Shown piece by piece: positions 44,854 to 54,447 of a stretch of DNA of 64,000 nucleotides. Both the position numbers and the translations under genes were made by a program. Below the pieces are notes generated by a model. That model did no database searches. It was not told the origin of the DNA and saw only the letters and a program-made list of their open reading frames with translations. The stretch is from Bradyrhizobium diazoefficiens (GTDB lineage: Bacteria > Pseudomonadota > Alphaproteobacteria > Rhizobiales > Xanthobacteraceae), in NCBI RefSeq assembly GCF_018129965.1, contig NZ_JAFCKW010000001.1, positions 682,001 through 746,000 on the forward strand. The letters run 5' to 3'. How positions within the stretch are numbered: the stretch's first letter is position 1; the number at the start of each line of letters is the position of its first letter.

Positions 44854-47370
44854 TTGCCGGACAGTCCTGCGCACGCCGACAACCACTTCTGGCGTCTTTC
44901 CCCCGATGAGCTTTGCAAGCGACTAGACTGCACGCTGACAGGCCTGGCCGCGGCGGACGTCGCGGGGCGTCTCGACCGTTTCGGTCCGAACAGCGATGCG
45001 CCGCCGCGCATCGAAGGCGCGATGCGCGCGATCCTGCGCCGGCTGCTGGAACCGCTGTCGCTGATCCTGCTGGTGGCCGGCATCGTTTCGATGCTCACCG
45101 GCGACGAGATCGGCGGGCTCATCATCGTCCTGATCCTGACGCTCTCGATCGGGCTGGACACCATCCAGGAAGGCCACGCCATCCGCGCCGCGGAAGTCCT
45201 CCGCCGCTCGGTGGCGCTGAAGGCCGAGGTCAAGCGCGACGGCGCGTTTGGCCAGATCGACGTCGATCAGGTCGTCCCCGGCGATATCCTGCGCGTCCGC
45301 GCCGGCGACATCATCCCGGCGGATGCGCTGATCCTGCAGAGCACGGCCTTTACCGCAGGCGAGGCGGCGCTGACCGGCGAGCCTTATCCCGTACAGAAGC
45401 GCGCCGGAGCCGTCACCGCCCCGGACGATACGTCGAATGCGCTGTTCCGCGGCGCCGTCGCGCAGACCGGCGAGGCGATCGCGCTCGTCGTCCGGACCGG
45501 CCGCGACACCGTGTTCGGAACGGCTGCGTCCGCGCTGGCCCAGGCCCAGGTGCCCTCGCCGTTCGAACGCGATTTGCGCGAATTCGGCCTCGTGATCGCG
45601 CGCGCCACGCTGGCCTTGGTGCTGGTCGTGCTCACCGTCCGCGTCGTGTTCGGCCGCCCGGTGATGGACTCGCTGCTGTTCTCGGTTGCGCTCGCGGTCG
45701 GGCTGACCCCGGAACTGCTGCCGATGATCACCACGGTGACGCTGTCGCGCGGCGCCTTGCGCATGGCCGGCCGCAAGGTGATCGTCAAGCGCCTCGCCGC
45801 GATCCACGACCTCGGCGCCATGACGGTGCTGTGCACGGACAAGACCGGCACGCTCACCTCGGCCGAGATCACGCTGGCGAAAAGCCTCGATGCCGGCGGC
45901 AAGGACGACCCCCGCGCCGGGCGGCTCGGCGCCATCGCCGCGGAGCTCGGCGGCGATCGCGGCTCGCTCGATGCGGCGCTGGTCGCCGGCCAGTCCAAGG
46001 CGTCACAGGGCTGGACGCTGGCCGGCCGGCAGGCGTTCGATTTTTCGCGCCGGCTGGGATCGGTGCTCGCAACCGGTCCCGAAGGCGTGCTGCTGATCGT
46101 CAAGGGCGCGCCGGAGGCAGTGCTGGAATTGTGCACGGCGCAGGCCGGCGGCGCGATGGACGACGCGGCGCGAACCGCCGCCATGGCGCGCGTGCATCAG
46201 CTCGCCGCAGACGGGCTGCGCTGCATCGCCATCGCTTCGCGCCCCTGGACCGGCGCGACGCGCGAGGTCGAAACCGAGGACGAGACCGCGCTCGTCTTCG
46301 AGGGTCTCTGCGCCTTTGCCGACCCGCCGAAGCCGACGGCCGCGGCCGCCATCACCCGACTCGCGGCGAGCGGCATCAGGCTGAAGATCCTGTCGGGTGA
46401 CAATCCCGTGGTGGTGAAGCGGCTCGCCGGCCTGGTCGGACTGAATGCCGACCGCGTGCTGTCGGGCGCCGACATCGCCGAACTCAGCGATGAAGCGCTG
46501 GCCGTGCAGGTGCAATCGACCGACGCCTATGGCCGGCTTGCCCCCGACCAGAAGTCCCGCATCGTGAAGGCGCTGCAGGCCAGCGGCGCGGTGGTCGGCT
46601 TTCTCGGCGACGGCATCAACGACGCGCCGGCGCTGAAGGCCGCCGATATCGGCCTGTCGGTCGACGGCGCGAGCGGCGTGGCGCAGGCCGCCGCCGACAT
46701 CATCCTGCTCGCCTCCGACCTCGAAGTCGTCGCCGACGGCGTCGAAGAGGGGCGGCGAACCTTCGCGAACATCCTGAAATATGTCCGCATGGGCGCGAGT
46801 TCGAATTTCGGCAACATGCTGTCGATGGCGGTCGCCTCCATCGCGCTGCCGTTCCTGCCGATGCTGCCGACGCAGATACTGCTCAACAATCTGCTCTACG
46901 ACCTGTCCGAGCTCGGCATTCCCTTCGACCAGGTGTCGCCCGCCGCAACAGCGCAGCCGCAGGTGTGGAGCATGCGGCGGCTGGCGCGCTTTGCCGCGAT
47001 CATGGGGCCGCTGTCGTCGGTGTTCGACTTCCTGACCTTCGGCGCCCTGCTCTATTTGTTCAAGGCCTCGCCGGAGGAATTCCGCACCGCCTGGTTCATC
47101 GAATCCATGGCGACCCAGATCCTGGTCATCTTCATCATCCGGACCAATGGGCGGCCGTGGCGCAACTGGCCGGATCCGTTGCTCTCGGTGTCCTCGCTGG
47201 TCGCCCTGCTGGTCGCGATGGTGGTGCCGTTCACGCCGGTCGGCGCCTGGTTCGGCTTCGTCACGCCGCCGCCGATCATGATGGCCGGCATCGCGCTTCT
47301 GGTCGTGGTCTATCTCGGCTGCGCGGAGCTGCTGAAGTCGTTCGCCATCCGCAACGGTCGAAAGGCCTGA
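44854..47370 (+). CDS. P-type ATPase of the P3B (Mg-type) group
   Basis: This is an ATP-driven cation pump of 838 residues with ten predicted membrane helices. The phosphorylated Asp is D329 in CTDKTGT. The A-domain loop is TGEP (174-177) rather than the common TGES; helix 4 has PELLP (286-290) in AVGLTPELLPMITTVTLSRG, and the hinge motif GDGINDAPAL lies near 585. The M4/P-domain wording matches MgtA-like magnesium transporters best, though other P3 members are possible. The start is TTG with GGAG seven bases upstream. No MgtC gene or leader structure is seen. It is divergent from the exporter genes. Confidence 0.85.
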   Translation: MPDSPAHADNHFWRLSPDELCKRLDCTLTGLAAADVAGRLDRFGPNSDAPPRIEGAMRAILRRLLEPLSLILLVAGIVSMLTGDEIGGLIIVLILTLSIGLDTIQEGHAIRAAEVLRRSVALKAEVKRDGAFGQIDVDQVVPGDILRVRAGDIIPADALILQSTAFTAGEAALTGEPYPVQKRAGAVTAPDDTSNALFRGAVAQTGEAIALVVRTGRDTVFGTAASALAQAQVPSPFERDLREFGLVIARATLALVLVVLTVRVVFGRPVMDSLLFSVALAVGLTPELLPMITTVTLSRGALRMAGRKVIVKRLAAIHDLGAMTVLCTDKTGTLTSAEITLAKSLDAGGKDDPRAGRLGAIAAELGGDRGSLDAALVAGQSKASQGWTLAGRQAFDFSRRLGSVLATGPEGVLLIVKGAPEAVLELCTAQAGGAMDDAARTAAMARVHQLAADGLRCIAIASRPWTGATREVETEDETALVFEGLCAFADPPKPTAAAAITRLAASGIRLKILSGDNPVVVKRLAGLVGLNADRVLSGADIAELSDEALAVQVQSTDAYGRLAPDQKSRIVKALQASGAVVGFLGDGINDAPALKAADIGLSVDGASGVAQAAADIILLASDLEVVADGVEEGRRTFANILKYVRMGASSNFGNMLSMAVASIALPFLPMLPTQILLNNLLYDLSELGIPFDQVSPAATAQPQVWSMRRLARFAAIMGPLSSVFDFLTFGALLYLFKASPEEFRTAWFIESMATQILVIFIIRTNGRPWRNWPDPLLSVSSLVALLVAMVVPFTPVGAWFGFVTPPPIMMAGIALLVVVYLGCAELLKSFAIRNGRKA

Positions 47371-47548
47371 GCGCAGTATGGATCGAGCGAGGTTCCTGCC
47401 GCATCGCACGGCGCATGGTCGCGATGCGCCTTGCAGCATTGATATCGGGCGCATTTCCGTGTCTTTGAGCGGGGCCGGGCGATCAGCCGGCCCGGACCGC
47501 TCCGGGCCGGGGTCTCGGCGCAATCGACGCGGGGCCATAACAAATAAA

Positions 47549-48481
47549 ATGTCCGCCACCGGCCAGACCACGGGCACCGAAACATCCGGCCACGGCTGGA
47601 TCGCCAACCAGCCTTATCTGCTGCTCAGCATCACCGCGCTGTGCTGGGCCGGCAATGCCATCGTCGGGCGGCTCGCCGCCGGCCACATCCCGCCTGTCAC
47701 GCTGTCGTTCCTGCGCTGGACCTTCGCCTTCCTGCTGGTGCTGCCGTTCGCCTGGAAGCATCTCGCGCAGGACTGGCCGGCGATCCGCAGCAGGCTCGGC
47801 CTGATGATCGTGCTGTCGATCACCGGTATCGGCGCCTTCAACACGCTGCAATACTGGGCGCTGGAGCATACCCAGGCGCTCAACACGCTGCTGCTGCAAT
47901 CGGCCGCGCCGCTGGTGGTGGCGCTGTGGTCGCTGGCCATTCTCGGCATCAGGCTCACCGCGGCGCAGGCTTTCGGCGTGGCGCTGTCGATGTGCGGCGT
48001 GCTGACCATCCTGCTGCATGGCGACTTCACCTCGCTGTCGAACATCGACTTCAACAAGGGCGACCTCATCTTCATCGTCGCGCTGATCATCTTCGCGCTG
48101 TATTCGGTGCTGACCTTGAAGCGGCCGCCGATGCACGGACTGTCGTTCCTCGCCTTCACATTCGGCGTCGGCGCGGCCTGCCTCATTCCGCTGGAGATAT
48201 GGGAATTGTCGGCACGCCCGCTGATGAAGCTCGACGGGCCGAACCTCTTGACGCTGTTCTACGTCGCCGTCTTCCCCTCGACGCTGGCCTATCTCTGCTT
48301 CAACCGCGGCGTCCGCCTGATCGGCGCCAACCGCGCCGCGCCGTTCTTCCATGTCGTGCCGGTGTTCGGCTCGATCATGGCGATGGTGTTCCTGGGCGAA
48401 CACCCGCAGGTCTTCCACATCATCGGCTTCGCGCTGGTGCTGTGCGGCGTGTACGTCGCGTCAAGGAAGCAGGCGAGCTAG
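47549..48481 (+). CDS. EamA-family (DMT) transporter 1
   Basis: This 310-residue inner-membrane transporter has two EamA units, each about five helices, roughly 25-155 and 170-305. Family patterns include LCWAGNAIVGRLAAGHIPPV and the second-unit end AAPFFHVVPVFGSIMAMVFL. The ATG at 47549 begins the natural protein; a longer frame to 47378 is not supported. No clear ribosome site precedes it. It is about as long as, and clearly related to, the transporter encoded at 49184 (shared NQPYLLLS, WAL, HGDF, FPSTLAYL and NRAAPFFH positions). The substrate is unknown. Confidence 0.88.
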   Translation: MSATGQTTGTETSGHGWIANQPYLLLSITALCWAGNAIVGRLAAGHIPPVTLSFLRWTFAFLLVLPFAWKHLAQDWPAIRSRLGLMIVLSITGIGAFNTLQYWALEHTQALNTLLLQSAAPLVVALWSLAILGIRLTAAQAFGVALSMCGVLTILLHGDFTSLSNIDFNKGDLIFIVALIIFALYSVLTLKRPPMHGLSFLAFTFGVGAACLIPLEIWELSARPLMKLDGPNLLTLFYVAVFPSTLAYLCFNRGVRLIGANRAAPFFHVVPVFGSIMAMVFLGEHPQVFHIIGFALVLCGVYVASRKQAS

Positions 48482-48511
48482 GCGCGCTTCGATCCAAGCA
48501 CGCAGCTGCCC

Positions 48512-48665
48512 TTCCCTTCTCCCCTTGTGGGAGAAGGTGGCGCGAAGCGCCGGATGAGGGTCTCTCTCGACGCATTCGCTGAAAGTTGGATTCGCGGAGA
48601 GAGACCCCTCACCCGTCTCGCCGCTAACGCGGCGAGCCACCCTCTCCCGCAAGGGGAGAGGGGAA
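48512..48665. repeat. Mosaic palindromic repeat (CTCTCCC family)
   Basis: CCTTCTCCCCTTGTGGGAGAAGG at the left and CCCTCTCCCGCAAGGGGAGAGG at the right flank GGGTCTCTCTCGACGCATTC and its inverse AGAGAGACCCC. The architecture is the same as at 61850. It lies between two converging genes. Confidence 0.75.
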
Positions 48666-48688
48666 GAGGCGCCGCGCGACCGATAGCG

Positions 48689-49090
48689 CTACTTCACCCT
48701 GAACTTGCTGTAGGCCTCGCGCGTTGCGATGATGACGTGCTCGGCGCAACCGTTGACGCGATGCGGATCGGCGTCGCGCTCGTAGGCCTCCGACGTCATC
48801 ATGTCGAGGAAGGAAGCGACGGTCGGATAGAACACCAGCGCGACGAAATCCCATTGATTGCCGGCATGCGGGCCGAGCGCGACCGCCCTGGCCTCGCCGG
48901 TCCAGAGCAGCGTGCCGCCGCGGGCCCTGATCATCGGCACCGTGATCGCGCTGTAACGAAGATAGGCATCCCAGCCCGACCCGTCGCCATCAAGCGAGCG
49001 CTCGTGGAAACGCATCAGGTTCAGCATCACCACCGGCGCGTCCCGGTCCAGCCCGTCCAGGCCCGCAATGTTCAACATATTGACCGCCAA
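48689..49090 (-). CDS. DUF1330-like small protein
   Basis: This 133-residue protein is probably a dimeric alpha-beta barrel of the DUF1330 or related type. It has VVMLNLMRFHERS, a central YLRYSAITVPMIRARGGTLL strand-helix unit and WDFVALVFYPTVASFLDMM. The function is not established. Of three possible starts (GTG 49096, TTG 49090, ATG 49078), TTG 49090 is best because AGGAGG lies five bases before it. It lies between two paralogous EamA transporter genes, on the opposite strand. Confidence 0.7.
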   Translation of the reverse strand: MAVNMLNIAGLDGLDRDAPVVMLNLMRFHERSLDGDGSGWDAYLRYSAITVPMIRARGGTLLWTGEARAVALGPHAGNQWDFVALVFYPTVASFLDMMTSEAYERDADPHRVNGCAEHVIIATREAYSKFRVK

Positions 49091-49183
49091 CGGCACCTCC
49101 TCAGCTCATGCCTGCATTGTAGCATTGCGGCGGCGTGACTTGTGGCACGACCGCAATCCGGGGCAAGGTGATAATCAACGCCA

Positions 49184-50119
49184 ATGACGACCGCTTCGCC
49201 CGCGCCACCGGCCTCGAATCCCGCCAGTTGGCTCAACAATCAGCCATATCTGCTGCTCAGCCTGAGCTCGCTGTTCTGGGCCGGCAACATCGTGCTCGCG
49301 CGACATGTCGGCGCGCATGTGCCGCCGCTGACGGTGACCACGATCCGCTGGTTCGGCGTGTTCCTGCTGCTGCTGCCGTTCTCCTGGCCGCACCTGAAGC
49401 GCGACTGGCCCGCCTTGCGCAACAGCCTGCCGCTGATGCTGTTCCTGTCGCTGGTCGGCTTTGCGTTCAACAACGCGATCTCGTACTGGGCCCTGCAATA
49501 CACCGAGGCGCTGAACGCGCTGCTGATCCAGTCGGCGGGGCCGCTGTTCGTGGCGCTGTGGTCGCTCGTGCTGTTCGGCGTGCGGCTGACCGGCGCGCAG
49601 CTGGCCGGCATCGCGATCTCGCTGCTCGGCGTCCTCGTCATCATCCTGCACGGCGATTTCGCGGCGCTCGCGAGCATCAGCTTCAACCGGGGCGACATCA
49701 TGTTCGCCTCCTCGCTGGTGGCATTCGGGATCTACTCCGCCTTCATCCCGCGCCGGCCGAAGGTGCATCAGCTCTCCTTCCTGTCCTTCACCACCTGCTG
49801 CGGAGCGATGATGCTGCTGCCGACCGCGATCTGGGAGGCGTGGAGCGGCCGCGTCCTGCAATTCGACACGGTGACGCTGGCGACGCTCGGCTACATCCTG
49901 ATCTTTCCCTCGACGCTCGCCTATCTCTTCTTCAACCGCGGCGTGGCGCTGATCGGCCCGAACCGCGCCGCGCCGTTCTTCCATCTGGTGCCGGTGTTCG
50001 GCTCGGCGATGGCTATCCTGTTGCTCGGGGAAAAGCTGCAACCGTTCCACCTGATCGGCTACGCGCTGGTGCTCGCCGGCGTCGTGATCGCGTCGCGACA
50101 GGGGTCTGCGGTGAAGTAA
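49184..50119 (+). CDS. EamA-family (DMT) transporter 2
   Basis: This 311-residue transporter has two EamA units. It shares many positions with the protein encoded at 47549, including WLNNQPYLLLS at the start, SYWALQYTEALNALLIQSAG and GPNRAAPFFHLVPVFGSAMA, and the same overall length. The pair therefore looks like an old duplication, with a DUF1330-like gene on the other strand between them. The substrate is unknown; amino acid and metabolite efflux are common in this family. Confidence 0.88.
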   Translation: MTTASPAPPASNPASWLNNQPYLLLSLSSLFWAGNIVLARHVGAHVPPLTVTTIRWFGVFLLLLPFSWPHLKRDWPALRNSLPLMLFLSLVGFAFNNAISYWALQYTEALNALLIQSAGPLFVALWSLVLFGVRLTGAQLAGIAISLLGVLVIILHGDFAALASISFNRGDIMFASSLVAFGIYSAFIPRRPKVHQLSFLSFTTCCGAMMLLPTAIWEAWSGRVLQFDTVTLATLGYILIFPSTLAYLFFNRGVALIGPNRAAPFFHLVPVFGSAMAILLLGEKLQPFHLIGYALVLAGVVIASRQGSAVK

Positions 50120-50261
50120 TTCCGCAGCGCGGACGTCACTCAGGACCACGTATCCTCGAGGCGTTGCGGCATGCAGCGACACTGCGCGGCAAACTCCCGT
50201 CTTCCGATTTGAACGAACAGGCGCTAGGTTCCCCGACAACAAAAAGAGGGAACGTCCAGAC

Positions 50262-51239
50262 ATGCTGTCATCACTGATCCGGGCTCTGCGAAACGCCGGC
50301 GCGGCTATTCTGTGTCTCGCCGCCGCGTCGACGGCGCAGGCCGACAACTACCCCAGCAAGAATATCACGCTGGTGCTGCCGTTCGCGGCCGGCAGCGGCA
50401 CCGACACCACCACGCGGCTGATCTCGCAGCATCTGTCGCAGGCGCTCGGGGTCGGCATCGTGATCGAGAACAAGGCGGGGGCCAACGGCATGATCGCCGC
50501 GACCTTTGTCGCGCGCTCGGCCCCTGACGGCTACACGCTGCTGGTGACGACCAACACGACGCATTCGGCGAATCCCTATCTGCTCAAGAACCTGACCTAC
50601 GACCCGGTCAAGGATTTCACGCCGATCGCGCGCACCGGCGATCTGCCGTTCATGCTGGTGATCCATCCCGACGTGCCGGCCAAGACCGTCGCCGAGCTCG
50701 TCGCCTACGGCAAGGCCAATCCGGGCAAGCTGAGCTACGCCTCGGGCTCGTCGTCAGCGATCGTCTCGGGCGCGACCTTCGCGCACAATGCCGGGCTCGA
50801 CCTGCTGCACGTGCCCTACAAGAGCTCGCCGCCGGCGCTCAACGACGTCATGGGCGGCCGCGTCTCGATGATGTTCGTGGACATCCTGACCGGCCAGCCG
50901 CATGTCCAGGGCAACGCGCTTCGCGCGCTCGCGGTGACGACCAAGGACCGTTCACCGCTGGTGCCGAACCTGCCTTCGATGCAGGAGGCCGGCGTGCCCG
51001 ACTTCGACATCACCTCCTGGCAGGGCTATTTCGGCCCGGCCGGGATGCCGAAGGAGATCGTGACGCGGCTCAACACCGAGATCCGCAAGATCATCGAGAA
51101 GCCCGAGATCAAGGCCCAGCTCGCCACGCTCGGCATGGACGCGTTCTCCGGCACGCCGGAAGAGCTTGGCACGTTCGTGAACGAGCAGCTGGTGCTGTGG
51201 GAAAAGCTGATCACCAACGCGAAGATCGAGAAGCAGTAG
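50262..51239 (+). CDS. Tripartite tricarboxylate transporter substrate-binding protein (Bug family)
   Basis: This periplasmic binding protein of 325 residues has a signal peptide (1-27) and the Bug fold. It contains KNITLVLPFAAGSGTDTTTR, GVGIVIENKAGANGMIAATF, LLVTTNTTHSANPYL and VPYKSSPPALNDVMGGRVSM. Bug proteins bind carboxylates or other small anions; many are encoded without their TctA/TctB partners. No partner gene is nearby here. GGGA precedes the ATG. The repeat at 51247 follows. Confidence 0.92.
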   Translation: MLSSLIRALRNAGAAILCLAAASTAQADNYPSKNITLVLPFAAGSGTDTTTRLISQHLSQALGVGIVIENKAGANGMIAATFVARSAPDGYTLLVTTNTTHSANPYLLKNLTYDPVKDFTPIARTGDLPFMLVIHPDVPAKTVAELVAYGKANPGKLSYASGSSSAIVSGATFAHNAGLDLLHVPYKSSPPALNDVMGGRVSMMFVDILTGQPHVQGNALRALAVTTKDRSPLVPNLPSMQEAGVPDFDITSWQGYFGPAGMPKEIVTRLNTEIRKIIEKPEIKAQLATLGMDAFSGTPEELGTFVNEQLVLWEKLITNAKIEKQ

Positions 51240-51246
51240 CGCTGCT

Positions 51247-51352
51247 CTCGTAGGGTGGGCAAAGCGAAGCGTGCCCACCATCGCGCGCCGCGAGCTCAAA
51301 TGAAAAGGTGGGCACGGCGCTTGCGCGCCTTTGCCCACCCTACGATTTCAGC
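51247..51352. repeat. Intergenic inverted repeat (GTAGGGTGGGC family)
   Basis: GTAGGGTGGGCAAAGCG at the left and its inverse GCCTTTGCCCACCCTAC at the right form the ends, with inner GTGCCCACC / GGTGGGCAC. It lies between two converging genes. Confidence 0.8.
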
Positions 51353-51360
51353 GCAAGGAA

Positions 51361-53046
51361 TTACGCCGCGCGCACCTTGGCGAGGAAGCCGTCCACCGCG
51401 CTGCGCAGAGCGCCGGACTGGCTGTCGAGCTCTCGGGCATTGGTGAGCACGTCGGTTGCCGCCGTGCCGGTCGCCTGCGCGGCCGAGGTGACGCTGCCGA
51501 TATTGGCGTTGATCTCGTTCGAGCCGGCCGCCACCGACTGGATGTTGCGGGCGATCTCGCGGGTCGCTTCGCCCTGCTGCTCGATCGATGAAGAGATGCC
51601 GGCGGTGATCGCGCTCATCTCGGCGATGGTCTGGGTGATGCCGGCGATCGCCGCGACGGCGTCGCTGGTCGAGGTCTGCATCGCCGCGACCTGTGCGGAG
51701 ATCTCCTCGGTCGCCTTCGCGGTCTGGTTGGCGAGCGCCTTGACCTCGGAGGCGACGACGGCAAAGCCCCGGCCGGATTCACCGGCACGCGCCGCCTCGA
51801 TGGTGGCATTGAGCGCGAGCAGATTGGTCTGCGCCGCGATCGAATGGATCAGCTTGACGACCTCGCCGATCTTCTCGGCGCCGGTGGAAAGCTCCTGCAC
51901 GGTGGTGTTGGTGCGCTCGGCGTCGCTGACGGCCCGGCTCGCCACTTCGGTCGAGCGCGTGACCTGGCGGGAGATTTCCGTCACCGAACTCGACAGCTCC
52001 TCGGCCGCGGCAGCAACCGTTCCGACATTGCCGGAGGCCTTTTGCGAGGCGGCGCCGACCATGGCGGCGCGGGAGGAGGCATCGCTCGCCGTCGCGGTCA
52101 TCGACTGCGCCGTGCTCTGCATGCCCGCGGCGGCCGACGACACCGAGCGGACGATGCCGTTGACGCTGCGTTCGAAATCGTTGGCGATGTCGTCCATCGC
52201 CCGGCGACGTTCCGCGGCGGCACGCTCCTTGGCCGCCGCCTCGGTCTGTTCGAGGTCCCGGATACGGACCGCATTGTCCTTGAAGATCTGGACCGTCGAC
52301 GCCATCGCGCCGACCTCGTCGCCGCGGCCGACACCTGGAATGTCGCCCTCGAGCTTGCCGTCGGCGAGATCCTTCATGCGGGCCCCGAGCAGCGCCAGCG
52401 GGCGGCTGATGCTGCGTCCGATCATCCAGGCGAATGCGCCGGCAGCGACGACGATGGCGAGCATGGCAAGACCGAGCGACCAGAACACCGGCCGCATCTT
52501 GGCGTCGATGTCGTCGAGATAGGCGCCGGTGCCGAGATACATGTCGAAGCCGGGAACGGCGACGGCGTAGCCGATCTTGCGGATCAGGCCTTGCTGGCCC
52601 GGCTTCTCAAATTCGTAATACAGCAGGATCGAGCCGTTGGCCTTGACCCCGTCCATCAGCTCGTAGGACAGCTTGCGGCCGTTGGTCAGCACGTCCATGC
52701 GGTTGGTGCCGATCTGCTTCGGATCGGGCGCGAGCTGCGTGATGCCGTCATAGGACGTGCCGAACAGATAGCCCGCACCGTTGTCGTAAGTCATCGCGTT
52801 GCCGTAGCGGCGAAGGTCGGCCAGCGCCGCATCCTTCGTCATCTCGCCGGCATCGACCCGCTTCTTCAAGGTCAAGGCATAGTTGCGGCCCATGTCGACG
52901 ATCGACCTCGCCTGATCGATGCGCGCATTCACCATCTCGCGCTTCATCAGGTAGCCGGCTAGGACGCCGGAGATGCACAGCCCGAACAGCGTGACGCCGA
53001 CGAGGATGCCAAGCTTGGCGGCGATCTTCAGATTGCTCAACTTCAA
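51361..53046 (-). CDS. Methyl-accepting chemotaxis protein with single Cache domain
   Basis: This 561-residue chemoreceptor has one membrane helix (about 8-30), a periplasmic sCache_2 domain (about 40-185; [20 protein letters not shown], then [20 protein letters not shown]), a second helix (about 190-210), a HAMP domain (about 215-270) and a signalling domain. The kinase-contact hairpin tip is within [20 protein letters not shown]. The ligand for sCache_2 is often a small carboxylate or urea-like molecule; here it is unknown. The start is TTG 53046 because GGAG lies eight bases upstream; a frame to 53130 is longer but unlikely. Confidence 0.9.
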   Translation of the reverse strand: MKLSNLKIAAKLGILVGVTLFGLCISGVLAGYLMKREMVNARIDQARSIVDMGRNYALTLKKRVDAGEMTKDAALADLRRYGNAMTYDNGAGYLFGTSYDGITQLAPDPKQIGTNRMDVLTNGRKLSYELMDGVKANGSILLYYEFEKPGQQGLIRKIGYAVAVPGFDMYLGTGAYLDDIDAKMRPVFWSLGLAMLAIVVAAGAFAWMIGRSISRPLALLGARMKDLADGKLEGDIPGVGRGDEVGAMASTVQIFKDNAVRIRDLEQTEAAAKERAAAERRRAMDDIANDFERSVNGIVRSVSSAAAGMQSTAQSMTATASDASSRAAMVGAASQKASGNVGTVAAAAEELSSSVTEISRQVTRSTEVASRAVSDAERTNTTVQELSTGAEKIGEVVKLIHSIAAQTNLLALNATIEAARAGESGRGFAVVASEVKALANQTAKATEEISAQVAAMQTSTSDAVAAIAGITQTIAEMSAITAGISSSIEQQGEATREIARNIQSVAAGSNEINANIGSVTSAAQATGTAATDVLTNARELDSQSGALRSAVDGFLAKVRAA

Positions 53047-53305
53047 GGGACGGCTCCGGCGATGAGGGGATACGGGCACGCGTGAATCGATCGCAATTGA
53101 ATCAACTTTTAGTGCGCGACCCCTTATCAACCTGTTACGGCGGTTCCGTAGAAGTCCGGACAGAATGCCCTAGCTGGCATATAAATCAGCATGTCGACAA
53201 CCGGCGATTGTACGCAACGGTCTCGATCTCGCGTAAAAGACGCAAAGGCCCAGCCACGCGGACCGGGTCACAACAAGAAACGCCAGACCTTATCGGGAGC
53301 AGGAC

Positions 53306-54349
53306 ATGCCAAAATACAGGGTGGTGACGCCGAAAGGCGCGAGCTTCACCGTCGCGGGCAGCGACTATTCCTACGAGCGCGAGGCGCTCGATCCGATCGA
53401 CGCCGAGATCGTCGAGGCACCGGCCGACGAAGCCGGGTTCATCGCCGCCGCCAGGAACGCCGACGCGATCTACGCCAAGGGCATTCCCATCACCAAGTCG
53501 ATCATCGACGCGCTGGACAATTGCAAGGTCATCACGCTCGGCTCGGTCGGCGTCGACAGCGTCGACGTAAAGGCGGCGACTGCACGCGGCATTCCCGTCA
53601 CCAACATCCCCGACACGTTCATCGAGGAGGTCGCCGACCATGCCATGATGTTGCTCCTGGCCGGCTTCCGCCGCCTGGTCGAACAGGACAGGATGGTGCG
53701 CGAGGGGCGCTGGGCCGAGGGACGGCCGGCGCTCTCGAAGATCCCGCGGCTGATGGGCCAGACGCTCGGCTTCATCTCGTTCGGCCGCGTCGCACGCGCC
53801 GTTGCCAAGCGCGCAGCGCCCTTCGGCCTGCGCATGATGGCCTACGATCCCTTCATCCAGGAAACGCTGATGTCCGACCACGGCGTGATCCCGGCGACGC
53901 TGAACGAGGTGCTGTCGCAGTCCGACTTCGTCTCGATGCACGCGCCCGCACGGCCCGAAGTGCATCACATGCTCACCGAGAGACATTTTCGGCAGATGAA
54001 GAAGGGCTCGGTCTTCATCAACACCGGCCGCGGCGCCACCGTGGACGAGGAGAGCCTGATCAAGGCGCTGCAGGAGGGATGGATCGCGCACGCCGCGCTC
54101 GACGTGCTGGAGAAGGAACCGCCCTCCCACAACAATCCCATCCTGCGCATGGAGAACGTGACCCTGACCGCCCACGTCGCCTCGGCCTCGGCACGGTTCG
54201 ACGAGGCGCGCAAGCGCCGCGTGGGCTACGAATTGTCACTGGTGCTGCAGGGCATGTGGCCGGTAAGCTGCGTCAATCCGTCGGTGCTGCAAGACACCGC
54301 GCTCCGCCGCTGGCAACCCGTCAGCATGGACCGCGGGCCGAACAGCTGA
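53306..54349 (+). CDS. D-2-hydroxyacid dehydrogenase family protein
   Basis: This 347-residue NAD(P)-dependent dehydrogenase has the catalytic trio in expected order: Arg in NTGRGATVDE, Glu in LDVLEKEPP and His in LTAHVASAS. The nucleotide-binding loop reads LGFISFG (154-160), so the second Gly of the usual GxGxxG is Ser. Family members act on D-2-hydroxy acids or sugar acids, and the next genes encode a sugar ABC transporter. No signal peptide is present. The substrate is not evident. Confidence 0.85.
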   Translation: MPKYRVVTPKGASFTVAGSDYSYEREALDPIDAEIVEAPADEAGFIAAARNADAIYAKGIPITKSIIDALDNCKVITLGSVGVDSVDVKAATARGIPVTNIPDTFIEEVADHAMMLLLAGFRRLVEQDRMVREGRWAEGRPALSKIPRLMGQTLGFISFGRVARAVAKRAAPFGLRMMAYDPFIQETLMSDHGVIPATLNEVLSQSDFVSMHAPARPEVHHMLTERHFRQMKKGSVFINTGRGATVDEESLIKALQEGWIAHAALDVLEKEPPSHNNPILRMENVTLTAHVASASARFDEARKRRVGYELSLVLQGMWPVSCVNPSVLQDTALRRWQPVSMDRGPNS

Positions 54350-54447
54350 AGCGGGCGGCGCACAACGCGCCGGATACCGGCTAGCGACCGGAGCGGCCCT
54401 TCACCGGCGATCAACGCCGGGAAGGGAGACATCACAGGGAGGAACTG

